Shown: in pieces, positions 1 to 12,692 of the stretch | How positions within the stretch are numbered: position 1 is the first letter of the stretch | How the letters are laid out: every line of letters begins with the position of its first letter | Assembly (NCBI GenBank): GCA_037179515.1 | Contig: JAXCGZ010017015.1 | Location: 124,001-188,000 of the forward strand | Length of the DNA: 64,000 nucleotides | Reading direction: 5' to 3' | Source of the DNA: Halocaridina rubra | Lineage: Eukaryota; Arthropoda; Malacostraca; Decapoda; Atyidae | Made by a program: the position numbers and the translations under genes | The notes under the pieces: generated by a model | Seen by the model: only the letters and a program-made list of their open reading frames with translations | What the model was told of the DNA's origin: nothing | Database searches by the model: none

Positions 1-73
1 ACGAATTTGTAATTAAACCATTATTTTTACAATAAATAATGTAGTTTGGGTTGAATGAACAAGAGTTAATTAA

Positions 74-76
<3 letters not shown>

Positions 77-162
<86 letters not shown>
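77..162. repeat. (CT)n microsatellite
   Basis: Uninterrupted CT dinucleotide run inside the foldback element. The homologous position at 11629 marks the 3' side of a LINE insertion. Confidence 0.97.
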
Positions 163-166
<4 letters not shown>

Positions 167-279
167 ATTCTATTCTACCCAACCCCCCACACTCTCTTTG
201 TCCCAGCCAACTAGGGAGGGGCACTGTACACAGTTATTAAAGTAAATAAACCAACAGATGTACAAACAATGATGAGCCT

Positions 280-383
<104 letters not shown>

Positions 384-741
384 CTCCACAATCATCATCA
401 AAGGAAAATTATTGTCTCCAATAATAATAATAATAATAAGGTCTAAGGAGAATTATTGGAATAGACATCATGAAAGTAATGCAGAGATATATTAAAACCC
501 AGCAGAGAACTGGATATTCATTACACATCTTTTATAATCCATTAACATTTGACAGGTCATTACACTCTCCATCTCTGTTTCTCTTTAAAGCCTGATAAAG
601 GCCATTTTATATTATCATTTTTTGGCCCATCCTGGTGTCACAATAATCTTTAATTTTTTATTATTCTTTTATTCCCCCCAAAAAATTCCACGACGCACTG
701 AATTCGCGATAGGTGAACCACGAAATAGCGAGGGATTACTA

Positions 742-865
<124 letters not shown>

Positions 866-1129
866 CTCCCTCGTTTATCGCGGAGGTTTGGTTCTGAGAC
901 CGGACACGATAGGTGAATATCAGTGAAGTAAGAGGACACTATATACATATGTATTTTGCTTTTATTTTTACCTTTACTGTATAAACCCTCCCTGCACTGT
1001 TAACAAACCACCCTTTACTTTATTAATAACAGCATGCAAGTGTAAATTTATATGAACGTGATAGGTAAGCTTAACGTGAATGATGTGATGATGACTCCGT
1101 AGCCAAATACCCCACAGCCAATGACAACT

Positions 1130-2882
1130 TTACGGCTGCTTTCTGCAAGAGAAAAACATGGTAATGGGGAGTTGCTGTCGCTGTTACTTCTTTTGTGCAA
1201 AGATGGTCTTGTAAAGAGTCATGGCATTGTTGATAATATTGCAGAAGGTCACCGAACGAACCATATTATCGTCATGCTCCTGAGGCAGTTGTTGGAGTGC
1301 TTTCACATGTTTATACATGGCTGCCAGACGTTCGAGTGTAAGGCCAGGTTCTTCGACTTCATCGTGCGTTTCCTCTGCATGTTCTTCTTCCTCTTCTTCG
1401 CTTGTTAATTTTCTCATTTCCTCCAAGTCTTCATCAGTCAAAGGCTGCTAGTGGCAGTCAATCAGTTCATTCACGTCTTCGTGAGTCATATCTTTAAAGC
1501 CTTCTCCTCCTAGCAATGCAGCCAACTTCACCACTTTCGCAACTGCCGTCTTATGGACTTTGTCAGGAGCGAATCCCTTGTAATCGTAGATGACTTCCAG
1601 CTACAATTTCTTCAAGCTAGCATTGATTGTGGCCAACTTCATCTCTTTGATTGCATTCTGAATATTTTGAAGGCATGTAGCAATCGTGTAGTTGCACCAG
1701 TACGTCTTCAGTACGAATTCTTTATACGCACCCATGGGGTCAACCAGGTTCGCCAGTGCATTTTGTGTGTAGAGGGCCTTGAATGCACGAATAACGTCTT
1801 GATCTATAGGCTGAATCAGTGATGTCGTATTCAGTAGCAGGAACTCTACTTCAACACAGATTTATTCGAGATCAGTTGCGTAGTCACCAACATTAACCAT
1901 CAAAGGAAGGACTTTAAATTTAAGGCCCTTCTCTGCAATATAAACTTTGACCTGAGGGATAAAGCATCAGTGAAACCAGTCCGATGTGGGGCTTTTCGAG
2001 ATCCAGGCCTTAAGAGTTATGCATCAAATAAACTGGCAGCAGATTATTCTTATTCTTCAAACCCCTAGGGTTCCTTGACTTGTAGATAAGCCCGGGCTTT
2101 ATCATGAAGCCCGCAGCATTCCCGAGCATGATAAGGGTTACGCGGTCTTTGTGTGCTTTAAATTCCGGGGATTAAGCTTCTTCCTTGAAGAGAAAAGTGC
2201 GACACGGCATTCTCTTCCAAAATAACTCAGTCTCATGCATGTAAAAGACATGCTCATGAGCATATTTGCCTTCCTCAATAATTTTCTTGAAGTCGTTCTT
2301 TATATATTCTTCAGCTGCAGCTTCACCATGCACCAAAACACTCTTTAGGCCAAAGCGTTTTTGAAATTTGGCGAACCATCCCTTGCTTGCAACGAACGAT
2401 TGTATCCTCGGTGGAGAATCGCTGGAGGTTCCTGGTTGAGGGTCATCGACATCATCTTCTCTCTCCTCCTCCTCAAGGTCGCCACTGTCGTAGTCGGGTT
2501 CGTTTGCAGCGAATGTCTCGTACAGTTTCTTCACCTTTGTTTGCATGATATTGGTGTCTAAGCTTATGTTCTTCTTCCTGCAGTCAGCAATCCACAGGGC
2601 CAAAGCAGATTCCATCCGCACTATTCTCTTATTGCAAGGTGTCACGACCCTCTTCGCCATTTTATTAAAAGAATAGTTACTTTTCCTAATATTTGCCTCG
2701 TCCTTTTTGATGTGTCAAACAGTAGATTCGTTGATGCCGAAATGGCAGCCGACATCCGCGAACCTTCTTCCTTCTTGCAGCATATCTAAAGGTTTTACCT
2801 TTTCTGTTATGGTCAACATCTTCCTTTGCCGCTTAGGCTTACTACCAGAAGCCGTAGAAGATGAAGGATGCTTGGGAGGCAT
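1130..2882 (-). pseudogene. Tigger/TIGD1-like transposase, inactivated (T1-a)
   Basis: Starts MPPKHPSSS and contains a basic PKRQRK patch, a psq/HTH region (around FGINESTV), a CENP-B-type second HTH and an acidic linker EEEEREDD, then the DDE region. An in-frame TGA follows FGINESTV. The first catalytic motif, usually NMDETGLFW, reads YMHETELFW, so the first Asp is lost. A stop follows FLFKEEA, and the frame is further broken through the second and third catalytic regions. The C-terminal tail is readable again (EEPGLTLERLAAMYKHV, then the usual tail to a stop at 1130). The intact family catalyses TA-targeted cut-and-paste transposition; this copy cannot. Confidence 0.85.
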
Positions 2883-3109
2883 TGCAGAGGTTGAAATACA
2901 AAAGTTTCACAAAATCACAAGCGCAACGTATTAAGAAGCACAACGCGAACAGCTCACATGTGAGTAAACTGAACTGGTGAGGCGAGACAATGGAAGATGC
3001 TGGGAGAATCAAGATTCAATCAAAAAGCCAATCAGACCCCATGATACAAAACATACAGGAAAACATTTCTGTGATTCGTCGTCTCCCACCCATCAGCCAA
3101 TAGCATCCC

Positions 3110-3700
3110 ATGTACTATCTCATGTAGGTGCGACCCTTTGCGTTTTCCAAGACACCAATACAGTGTACGCTATCGTACAATATTTTACAAGGTGCAATAC
3201 CGTGAGTTACATGTTTAAATTTATGTTTTTTACTATTTTTTACTGTTTTATTATTCTTGGGCAAGGAAATACTTTTTTTGTAAATAAAATAATGAAAATA
3301 CTGGAAATTTTAATATGTACTAGCTCACGTAGGTGCGACCCTTTTCGTTTTCCGAGACGCCAATACCGGTATCGTATTTTACATGGTGCAATACTGTGAG
3401 TTGCATGTTTAAATTTATATTTTTTACTAGTTTTTACTGTTTTATTATTCTTAGGCTATGAAATACTTTTTTTAATCAATAAAATAATCAAAATACTGGA
3501 AATTTTAATATGTGCTAGCTCACGTAGATGTGACCCTTTGCGTTTTCCGAAACACTGATACCGGAATCGTACTTTCTATGGTGCAATTACGTTTAAATTT
3601 ATGATATTTACTATTTTTTACTGTGTTATTATTCTTAGGCTGGGAAATACTTTCTTTTATCAATAAAATAGTGGAGGAAAAAAATTTCAATAAAATAATG
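3110..3700. repeat. 190-bp subterminal tandem repeats of T1-a
   Basis: About 3.5 units, each running through GTGCGACCCTTTGCGTTTTC, a partly degraded palindrome GATACCGGTATC, a T-rich segment and AATAAAATAATGAAAATACT. They lie between the transposase 5' end and the right terminus. The same unit recurs in every T1 and Y element seen here. Confidence 0.85.
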
Positions 3701-4074
3701 AAAATACTGAAAATTTTAATATTTTATTATTTTAATATCCTCGCATATACCCAGAAAAGAAAAAAAAACTCGGCAAAAAAAAAAACGATGCACTGAATTC
3801 GCAAAAGGTAAACTGCGATATAGCGAGGGTTTACTGTATATATATACAGTGCTCCCTCGCTTTTCGCGGAGTTCGGTTCCGGGACCAGCCGCGAAAGGTG
3901 AAAATCCGCAAAGTAGGAGCACCATATTTATTAAAGGTATTTTACATTTATTTTTACCTTTACTGTATAAATCCTCAATGCACTGTTAACAAATCATACT
4001 TTACTTTATTATGAACGTGATGGGTAAGCATACTGTGAATGACGTATTGATAACGTTGACATATTGTACAGCCA

Positions 4075-4214
4075 ATGGCGGCCAACAGCCAAGAAACTTC
4101 TTCCTTCCTTCAGCATATCTAACAGTTTTACCTTATCTGCTATGGTCAACACCTGGTAGTGAGCCTAAGCTCACTACCAGAATCCTTAGAAGATGAAGGA
4201 TGCTTGGGCAGCAT
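4075..4214 (-). pseudogene. Tigger transposase N-terminal fragment (T1-b left part)
   Basis: Minus-strand fragment starting MLPKHPSSS (MPPKHPSSS in relatives), covering about the first 45 codons. It then jumps directly to the C-terminal-side untranslated sequence (GCCAATGGCGGCCAACAGCC). Frameshifted within the basic region. Confidence 0.65.
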
Positions 4215-4439
4215 TGCAGGTGTTGAAATACAAAAGTTTCACAAAAAACACAAGCACAACATTTTAAGAGGCACAACGAGAAAGGCACACACGTGAGTAA
4301 CTGAATAGGTGAGGCAAGACAATTTAAGATGCTGGAAGAATCAAGTGTCAATCAAAAAGCCAATCCGACCCTAGTATACAGAACACAATTCGATGATTTG
4401 TCGTCCCCCACTCATCAGCCAATAGCATCCTGTGAACTA

Positions 4440-4966
4440 TCTCATGTAGGTATCGAGTTTCATATGCAATACTGTGAGTTACATGCTTAAATTTAGGTTT
4501 TTTACCAGTTTTTACTGTTTTATTATTCCAAGGATAGGAAATACCTTTTTTATCAATAAAATAATGAAAATACTGGAAATTTTAATATGTACTATCTCAC
4601 TTAGGTGCGACTTTTTGTGTTTTCCAAGGAACCGATACCGGTATCGTATTTTATATATGAGTTACATGTTTAACTTTATGTTTTTTACTATTTTTAACTG
4701 TTTTATTATTCTTGGGCAAGGAAATACTTTTTTTATCAACAATATAATGAAAAACAGGAAATTTTAATATGTACTATCTCACGTAGGTGCGACGTTTTGC
4801 ATTTTCTGAAATGCCGATACCGGTATAGTTTTTATATGATGCAATACAGTGAGTTACATGTTTAAATTTATGTTTTTTACTATTTTTTACTGTTTTATTA
4901 TTCTTAGGCTAGGAAATACTTTTTTTCATCAACAAAATAATGAAAATATTGGAAATTTTAATATTT
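4440..4966. repeat. 190-bp subterminal tandem repeats of T1-b
   Basis: Three units of the repeat described at 3110-3700, containing the palindrome CGATACCGGTATCG at about 4635. The array ends abruptly at the junction with plus-strand transposase. Confidence 0.8.
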
Positions 4967-6395
4967 TTAATATCATACAAACAAAGGCGAAGAAGCTGTA
5001 TGAGACATCCGCTGCAAACGAACCCGATGACAAGTGGTGACCGTGAGGAGGAGGAGAAAGAAGAAGAAATGGATGACCCACAACCAAGACCCTATAGCGA
5101 TTCTCAACCGAGGAAACAATCGTTAGTTGCTAGCAAGGGATGGTTCGCCAAAATTAAAAAATGCTTTGGCCTAAGAAGCGTTTCAGTGAATGGAGAAGCT
5201 GCCTCTGCAGATACAGCTGCAGCTGTAGATTATGTAAAGAACGACTTCAAGAAAATTATCAAGGAAGGCGATTATGCTCCTGAGCAAGTATTTAACATGG
5301 GTGAGACTAGATTATTTTAGAAGAGAATGCCGTCTCGCACTTTTCTTTTCAAAGAAGAAGCTAAATCCCAGGGATTTAAAGCGCACAAAGACTGCGTTAC
5401 CCTCGTCATGTGCGGGAATGTTGTGGGTTTTACGTTAAAGCCCGGGCTTATCTACAAGTCAAAGAACAATAGAGCTTTGAAGAATAAAAACAAGAAACTG
5501 CTGCCAGTGTATTGGATGCATAACTCTAAGGCCTAGATCACGAAATGCCTCACATCAGAAAGGTTTAACCAATTCTTTATCCCTCAGGTCAATGTTTATC
5601 TAGCAGAGAAGGGCCTTGAATTTAAAGTACTTCTTTTGATGGATAATGCTGGTGGCTACGCAACTGATCTCCAATATTACGGTGTTCAAGTAGAGTTCCT
5701 GCCACCGAATATGACATCACTGATTCAGCCTATGGATGAAGGTGCCATTCGTGCGTTCAAGGCCCACTACACACGAAATGCCCTAGCAAACCTGGTTGAC
5801 CCCATGGATGCGGACAAAGAATTCGCACTGCCGTAACTACACGATTGCAATATGCCTTCAAAATATTCAGAATGCAATCAAAGAGATGAAGCCAGCCACA
5901 ATCAATGCCAGCTGGAAGAAATTGTGGACGGAAGGCATCTACGACTATAAGGGATTTCCTCCTGACGAAGTCCATAACTCAGCAGTTGCGAAAGCTGTAA
6001 AGTAGCCTGCATTGCTAGGAGGAGAATACTATAAATATATGACTCATAAAGACGTCAATGAACTGATAGACTGCCACTCACAGCCAATGACTGATGAAGA
6101 CTTGGAGGAAATGACAAAATCAGTGAGAAAAGAAGAGGAAAAACAACAACAGGAAATGCATGATGAAGTCGAAGAACCTGGCCTTACACTCGAATGGCTG
6201 GCAGCCATGTATAACATGGCCAAAGAACTCCAACAACAGTCGCAGGAGCATTACAAAGATATGGTTAGTTCGGTGCACTTCTGCAATATTACCAACGATG
6301 CCTTGACTCCTTACAAGACCATTTTCGCACAAAAGAAGAAACAGAGACAGCACCTCCCCGTTACCATGTTCTTCTCTCACACAAAGCAGCAGTAA
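4967..6395 (+). pseudogene. Tigger/TIGD1-like transposase, C-terminal three quarters (T1-b)
   Basis: Plus-strand sequence reads from the second HTH (IIQTKAKKLYETSAANEP) through an acidic linker and SKGWFAKIKKCFGL into the DDE domain. The first catalytic region is FNMGETRLF followed by a stop, so the usual Asp (NMDET) has become Gly. The second region LLLMDNAGGYAT keeps its Asp, and the third is LIQPMDEGAIRAF. The C-terminal tail continues to TMFFSHTKQQ and a stop at about 6395. Several stops and a frameshift near 5830 break it. The N-terminus is absent because of the chimeric junction at about 4967. Confidence 0.85.
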
Positions 6396-6670
6396 AGCTG
6401 CCATTGGCTATGGAGTATTTGGCTATGGAGTATGTACACGTCATCATCACATCATTCACGGTAAGCTTACCTATCATGTTCATATAAATGTACACTTGCA
6501 CAGTATTATTAATAAAGTAAAGGGTGCTTTGTTAACAGTGCAGGTAGGGTTTATATAGAAAAGGTAAAAATAAATGTAAAATACCTATAATAAATATGGT
6601 GCTCCTACTTTGTGGATTTTCACCTATCGCGGCAGGTACAGGAAGAAAACCCCCGCGATAAACGAAGGGG

Positions 6671-6806
<136 letters not shown>

Positions 6807-7339
6807 CCCTCGCTATATCGCGATTCACCTATCGCGAATTCAGTGCATCGCGGATTTTTATGGCAAAATAAAAAAAAATTAAAAATTAAAGATGATTGTG
6901 ACACCAGGACGGGCCAAAAAATTATAAAATACAACAGCCTTTATCAGGCTGTAAAGAGAAACAGAGATGGAGAGTGTAATGACCTGTCAGGTGTGAAGGA
7001 ATTATAAAAGATTGGTAATGAATATCCAGTTCTCTGCTGGATTATAATATACTGTGTTGCCTCTCTTATCGCAGTAGTTCAGTTCCGGGACCCGACACGA
7101 ACCAGGAAATTCGCGGAGTAGGATCAGCCTATATGTACATAGATATTTTAATGTATTTTTACGTTTACACTGTATAAACCCTCCCTGTACTGTTAAAAAA
7201 ACACTCTTTACATTATAAATAACAGTAAGCAACGTAATTTCTTTATGAAAGTGATAGGAAAACTTACCAAGAATGAGGTGATAATGACTTGACATACATA
7301 GGTTCCATATTTTACAATAATTTTTAAGTTTATGTAAAA

Positions 7340-7477
7340 TAGCGGCCGACATCCACAAACTTGTTTCTTTCTTTCAACATATCTAAGTTTCACTTTATCT
7401 ACAATGGTTAACATTTTCCTTTGCCGCTTAGGCTCACTACAAGAAGCCTTAGAAGATGAAGGATGCTTGGGAGGCAT
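7340..7477 (-). pseudogene. Tigger transposase N-terminal fragment (Y-a)
   Basis: Starts MPPKHPSSSKASCSEPKRQR, reads through the basic patch and the start of the HTH (TIVDKVKL), then shifts frame. It retains about 45 codons of the DNA-binding end and nothing of the catalytic domain. Confidence 0.75.
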
Positions 7478-8084
7478 TGCATAGGTTAAAATATGCAAGT
7501 AAAAAAATCACAAGCAAAACATAATAATAGTAAGCACAACATGAATGGCGCACACGAGTGAGGCGAGACATTGGAAGAAGGTGGAAGCCTTTGTCCGAAA
7601 CGCTGATAGCGGTATCGTATTTTACATGTTGCAATACTGTTAGTATTTATGTTTTTTACTATTTTTTAATGTTATATTATTCTTAGGCTAAGAAATACTT
7701 TTTTTTTTATCAATAAAATCATGAAACTACTGGAAATATAAATATATATGCTAGCTCACGTAGCTTCGACCCCAATACATTGTACGTTATCGAACACAAG
7801 CAAAATATGAGTTAGACTGAACGAGTCTTTGTCCAAAACGCTGATAGCGGTATCGTATTTTACATGTTGCAATACTGTTAGTATTTATGTTTTTTACTAT
7901 TTTTCAGTTTTATTATTCTTAGGCTAATAAATACGGCTTTTTTTATCAATAAAATCATGAAACTACTGGAAATATAAATATATATGCTAGCTCACATAGC
8001 TGCGATCCCAATACATTGTACGCTATCGAACACTATTTCGTATGATGCAATACTGTGAGTTATACTGTACGTACGTATATCATT

Positions 8085-8261
8085 CAGTTATTAGTACAAT
8101 GTATATTAATTTAAAATTCATCTACTTATTTGATTATTGTACAAAATCTATTGTATTTATTCATTGTAAATTGGACAAAATATTCCTTTTGTAAATATTA
8201 TACTGTACTTTTCAAAAGAGGTGGTCAATAAACGTATCTATCTATCTATCTATCTATCTAC
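8085..8261 (+). mobile_element. LINE/SINE 3' end with (TATC)n tail
   Basis: A 150-bp AT-rich segment ending GGTCAATAAACG and followed by about six ATCT units, the look of a non-LTR 3' end with a tetranucleotide tail. The same piece occurs at 25459-25650 and 34582-34765 (reverse strand), at the same place inside other Y elements, so it inserted into their common ancestor. Confidence 0.6.
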
Positions 8262-8552
8262 ATTTAAGTTTTTTACTATTTTTTACTGTTTTATTATTTG
8301 TAGGCTGGGAAATAATTTTTTTTTATCAATTACATAATGAAATATGTTTTTTTCAATAAAAAAAAAATGAAAATATTGATTTTTTTTGTTTTATATTTTA
8401 ATATTTTTGCATATACCCATGAAATAAAATAATAATCTACCCAAAAAAAAAACGCGATAGAGTGAGAAAGCGAACCAAGAAGCGCGAATAACTGGGGTAA
8501 CACTGTACCTCTGCTTTGCTTTCATGATGTCTACTCCAAAAATTCTCCTTAG

Positions 8553-8605
8553 ATATTATTATTATTATCATTATTATTATAATTATTATTATTAGCAGTA
8601 TTATT

Positions 8606-8644
<39 letters not shown>

Positions 8645-8705
8645 GGCAACAATAATTTTCCTTTGACGATGATTGCGGAGATTATTATTATTATTATTAT
8701 TATTA

Positions 8706-8747
<42 letters not shown>

Positions 8748-8755
8748 TATTATTA
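8553..8755. repeat. (TTA)n microsatellites in the foldback left arm
   Basis: Two TTA arrays (about 8553-8645 and 8683-8754) separated by a 40-bp unique block with CCTTTGACGATGATTG, the inverted counterpart of the (AAT)n arrays in the right arm. Confidence 0.93.
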
Positions 8756-8825
8756 CGAATTTGTAATTAAACCATTATTTTTACAATAAATAATGTAGTT
8801 TTGGTTGAATGAACAAGAGTTAATT

Positions 8826-11329
8826 GTAGGGTGTGTTTACCGTCACCCTAAAGCACCTACCAGTTCATTCAATCATCTGCTAGAAACATTCAGAAATATC
8901 TGTGTGCGTCATAAACCCATATATATACTTGGTGATTTTAATGATGACTTGCTCTCAGCAGATAACAAAATGAAAAGGGTGATCAACACTGTGAAGTTAA
9001 CACAAATAGTGACAAAACCGACCCGCATAACCCCTAATTCTAGGACTCTTATAGATCTGATAATAACAAATAAAGTGGAAAGTATACCCTATTGGGACGT
9101 AGTTCCCTGCCCAATTGCAGACCACGAGCTGAACATTGCTATGCTAAACATAAACAAGCCCAAAAGGAAGCCTCTCCTCAAGACATTCCGGTGTCTAAAA
9201 AATTACTCCCCTGATATCTTTTGTGAAACATTAATCAACAACACAAATGCACTTAATATAATTAAATACACAGATAACGTCGATTTGCAGGTTGAGATTT
9301 TAACAAAAGTCTTCCTTGAATGCTTAGATAGTTGTGCACCCATTGTAACAAGAAAAATAACCCGCCCCTCAGCCCCCTGGCTAACTAATGACATCAAAGA
9401 GGCAATGCAAATCAGAAATCAAATACAAAAAGAGCTAAAAATGAATAGATATGATATGACTCTCCGAGAACGTTATAAAACAGAAAAGAAACGTGTCAGA
9501 TCTCTCATCAGTGTAAGTAAAAAAGACTTTTACAAAAAACAATTTAAGACTCTAGACATGATACAGCAGCAACACGGAAAGTGATAAGAAGCATGATACC
9601 AAATGAAAAGAGTACCTCAGAAAGTTATGAAAATATTACGGAGTTGAAAGACAAAGCAGATAACTTTAATAACTATTTTGCTAACGTTGGCAAAAATACA
9701 TATGAAAAAACTCAAGAAAACATCAACTCAGTGAATATGAGTAATTGCTTAAATGACAATTCTTCCAATGAAAACACAAGAGAGTACTTCAAGATAAATC
9801 CTATAGATTGTGCTACCCTAATTCTTACCATAAAGAGCCTAAGAAACTCTGGCTCTTATGGTTCAGATGGTATACCATTTCAGTTCATCAAAGATGCTCT
9901 ACCCATGATTGCATCCTATATTCTAACTATTATGAACACTTCCATTGTTACTAAAAAGTTTCCTGACTCTTGGAAAATATCATATGTAATACCTCTGCAT
10001 AAAAAGGGGGACAGAGAAGATGTGACAAACTATCGTCCCATTTCCCTGCTACCCATTTTCTCTAAAATATTAGAAAAAATTGTTACATGCCAACTTATGT
10101 CATATTTAGAATCAAATAGACTACTAACGATTAACCAACATGGTTTCAGACCAAAACTCTCGACGGAAACTGCACTGCTTAAAGTTACGAATAGTATATA
10201 TAATAATATAGATATGAAAAAATATCTTTGCTAATTTTATTAGACTTATCAAAAGCCTTCGACACTGTAAACCATGAAATTCTTTTAAGTAAATGTATTA
10301 ACTAAAATATTGATCCAAGCTGGTTTAGCGAGTATCTATCTAATCGTAAACAGTCCATACGTCTTAACAACATTATCTCTGTGCCAAAAAATTTATCATT
10401 TGGTGTTCCACAGGGATCAGTACTTGGTCCTATCCTCTTCTCCATTTACGTAAATGATCTATCTTCTTTCATTTCTGACTGTCTAGTCGTACAATATGCA
10501 GATGACACAACTACTCCTTAGTGGTGATATTAATAATCTCCCAGAGCTAATTTTAAGAGCAGAAAACACTCTGTCAAAAATTAAAACCTATTTCCAAGAA
10601 ATTGGGCTGTTAATTAACGAAAGTAAAACACAGTGCATATTTACTGGTTCAAGGTTCCACATAGCACAAATTCCAGAAAACACAACAATTAATTTTTGCG
10701 ACAATATTATCACACCTAGCAAAACAGTCAAAAACCTAGGAATTCACTTTGATAACCACATGTTGTTTGATTCCCACATAGATAAAGTATGCAAAAAGGT
10801 TACAGGAACATTAATGTACTTATCACGTATAAAAGACAATTTTGAGACTACCACTCGAATAACTGTTGTTGAATCTCTAGCCCTAAGTCACATTAATTAC
10901 TGCACAACTGTTTGGGGATCTACCACTCAGACTCAGATAAACAGAATACAGAAGCTTATTAATTTTGCAGCTCGAGTTGCCCTGGGAGGAATAAGAAAAT
11001 ATGACCACATCACACCAGCTCTCAATAAACTTGGGTGGCTGCGGGCAGAAAATAAGGTCGCTTATGCTATTTATGTTTTTGTATTCAAAATTTTGGACCA
11101 TCATTATCCTAGCTGGCTATTTGATTTAAAAACAGTCAGAGATATAAGGGGAACCAACACAAGACAGAGCAGTGAGCTCTTTATTCACAGAACAAACACA
11201 GAAGCAGGTTCAAAGATGATCACTATCAAAGGGCCAACACTCTGGAATAATATTCCAGAGCATCTTAAAAATGCATCCTCCTTCACAGCATTCAAAGGCA
11301 AACTATATAGTTTTCTTTTGGACAAATAG
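8826..11329 (+). pseudogene. LINE ORF2: endonuclease-reverse transcriptase, frameshifted
   Basis: The protein begins GCVYRHPKAP, mid-way through the AP-like endonuclease, with ILGDFNDDLL and the late ADHELN motif. A frameshift near 9580 leads into the RT: PLHKKGDREDVTNYRPISLL, LSKAFDTVNHEILL, a stop after LLSKCIN, FGVPQGSVLGPILF, then the catalytic QYADDT, all recognisable. A second shift just after YADDT restores the reading through the thumb and C-terminal region to LYSFLLDK and a stop at 11329. RT catalytic Asp residues are kept, and the lesions are few, so the insertion is relatively young. It cannot be functional because of 5' truncation and shifts. Confidence 0.88.
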
Positions 11330-11628
11330 TTGCTGCTCATTAAGAACTAATTATTCTCATTGTAAGGAAACAAATATGGAAATGATGCCGATAATAACGA
11401 TCCTGTATCTAGTGGCATACTTACTACTTTATTATTAACAATATTGTTAACATTTTTATTACAGCATTATTATTTTCTATGAAAGCTACATTTAATTTAA
11501 CTATATGTCTAACCCTCTTATTTATTAGTTTAATTACATGTCTACTTATAAGTTACTATTAATGTTGAATAACCATTGTACAAAATGGAAATAAATGTTT
11601 TGATTTGATTTGATTTGATTTGATTTGA
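8826..11628 (+). mobile_element. 5'-truncated non-LTR retrotransposon (CR1/L2-Jockey-like) with (TTTGA)n tail
   Basis: The element begins abruptly inside the endonuclease domain and ends in about five TTTGA/TGATT units (from about 11597) instead of poly(A). Upstream sequence to 8825 matches 1-71 and downstream CT repeats match 77 onward, so it inserted into the foldback element with loss of about six bases of target (AAAGAT in the empty site). The tail type and protein suggest the CR1/L2/Jockey side of LINEs; the clade is not certain. Confidence 0.85.
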
Positions 11629-11769
11629 CTCTCTCTCTCTCTCTCTCTCTCCAACATTCTATTCTACCCAACCCCCCACACTCTCTTTGTCCCAGCCAAC
11701 TAGGGAGGGGCTGTGTACACAGTTATTAAAATAAATAAACCAACAGATGTACAAACAATGATGAGCCAT

Positions 11770-12016
<247 letters not shown>

Positions 12017-12317
12017 GGTCTAAGGAGAATTATTGGAATAGACATCATGAAAGTAATGCAGAGATATATTAAAACCCAGCAGAAAACTGGATATTCATTA
12101 CACATCTTTTATAATCCCTTAACATATGACAGGTCATTACACTCTCCATCTCTGTTTCTCTTTACAGCCTGATAAAGGCTATTTTATATTATCATTTGTT
12201 GGCCCATCCTGGTGTCACAATAATCTTTAATTTTTTATTATTCCCCCCCCCCAAAAAGAAAAAAACGCGATGCACTACATCCGCGATAGGTGAACCGCGA
12301 AATAGCGAGGGATTACT

Positions 12318-12351
12318 ATATATATATATATATTATATATATATATATATA

Positions 12352-12400
<49 letters not shown>

Positions 12401-12423
12401 TATATATATTATATATATATATA
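12318..12423. repeat. Imperfect (TA)n tract between two transposons
   Basis: TA repeats with several TATTATA and TAATATTA slips, between the foldback right end and T1-c. Confidence 0.95.
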
Positions 12424-12692
12424 TAGTGCTCCCTCGTTTATCGCGGAGGTTCGGTTCTGGGACCAGACACGATAGGTGAAAATCAGTTTAGTAAGAGGAC
12501 AATATATACATATGTATTTTACTTTTATTTTTACCTTTACTGTATAAACCCTCCCTGCACTGTTAACAAATCACCCTTTACTTTATTAAAAACAGTGTGC
12601 AAGTGTAAATTTATATGAACATGATAGGTAAGCTTAACGTGAATGATGTGATGATGACTCCATAGCCAAATACCCCACAGCCAATGACAGCT

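Larger units (their letters stand above)
7052..8505 (-). mobile_element. Y-a: Tigger deletion derivative nested in the foldback element
   Basis: Left end CTGTGTTGCCTCTCTTATCG and right end GAATAACTGGGGTAACACTG, flanked by TA on both sides. The uninterrupted target (TTTTAATATATCTCTGC) is seen reverse-complemented at 488-504, confirming insertion at that TA. It contains an N-terminal transposase fragment (7340-7477, minus strand), 190-bp-type repeats (7590-8060) and a LINE 3' tail with (TATC)n at 8085-8261. Confidence 0.82.

Noticed and set aside
1121..1408. Plus-strand frame opposite the Tigger C-terminus (also 12684-12971 and 6120-6404 minus)
   Set aside because: Antisense shadow of transposase; recurs only because the element is repeated.
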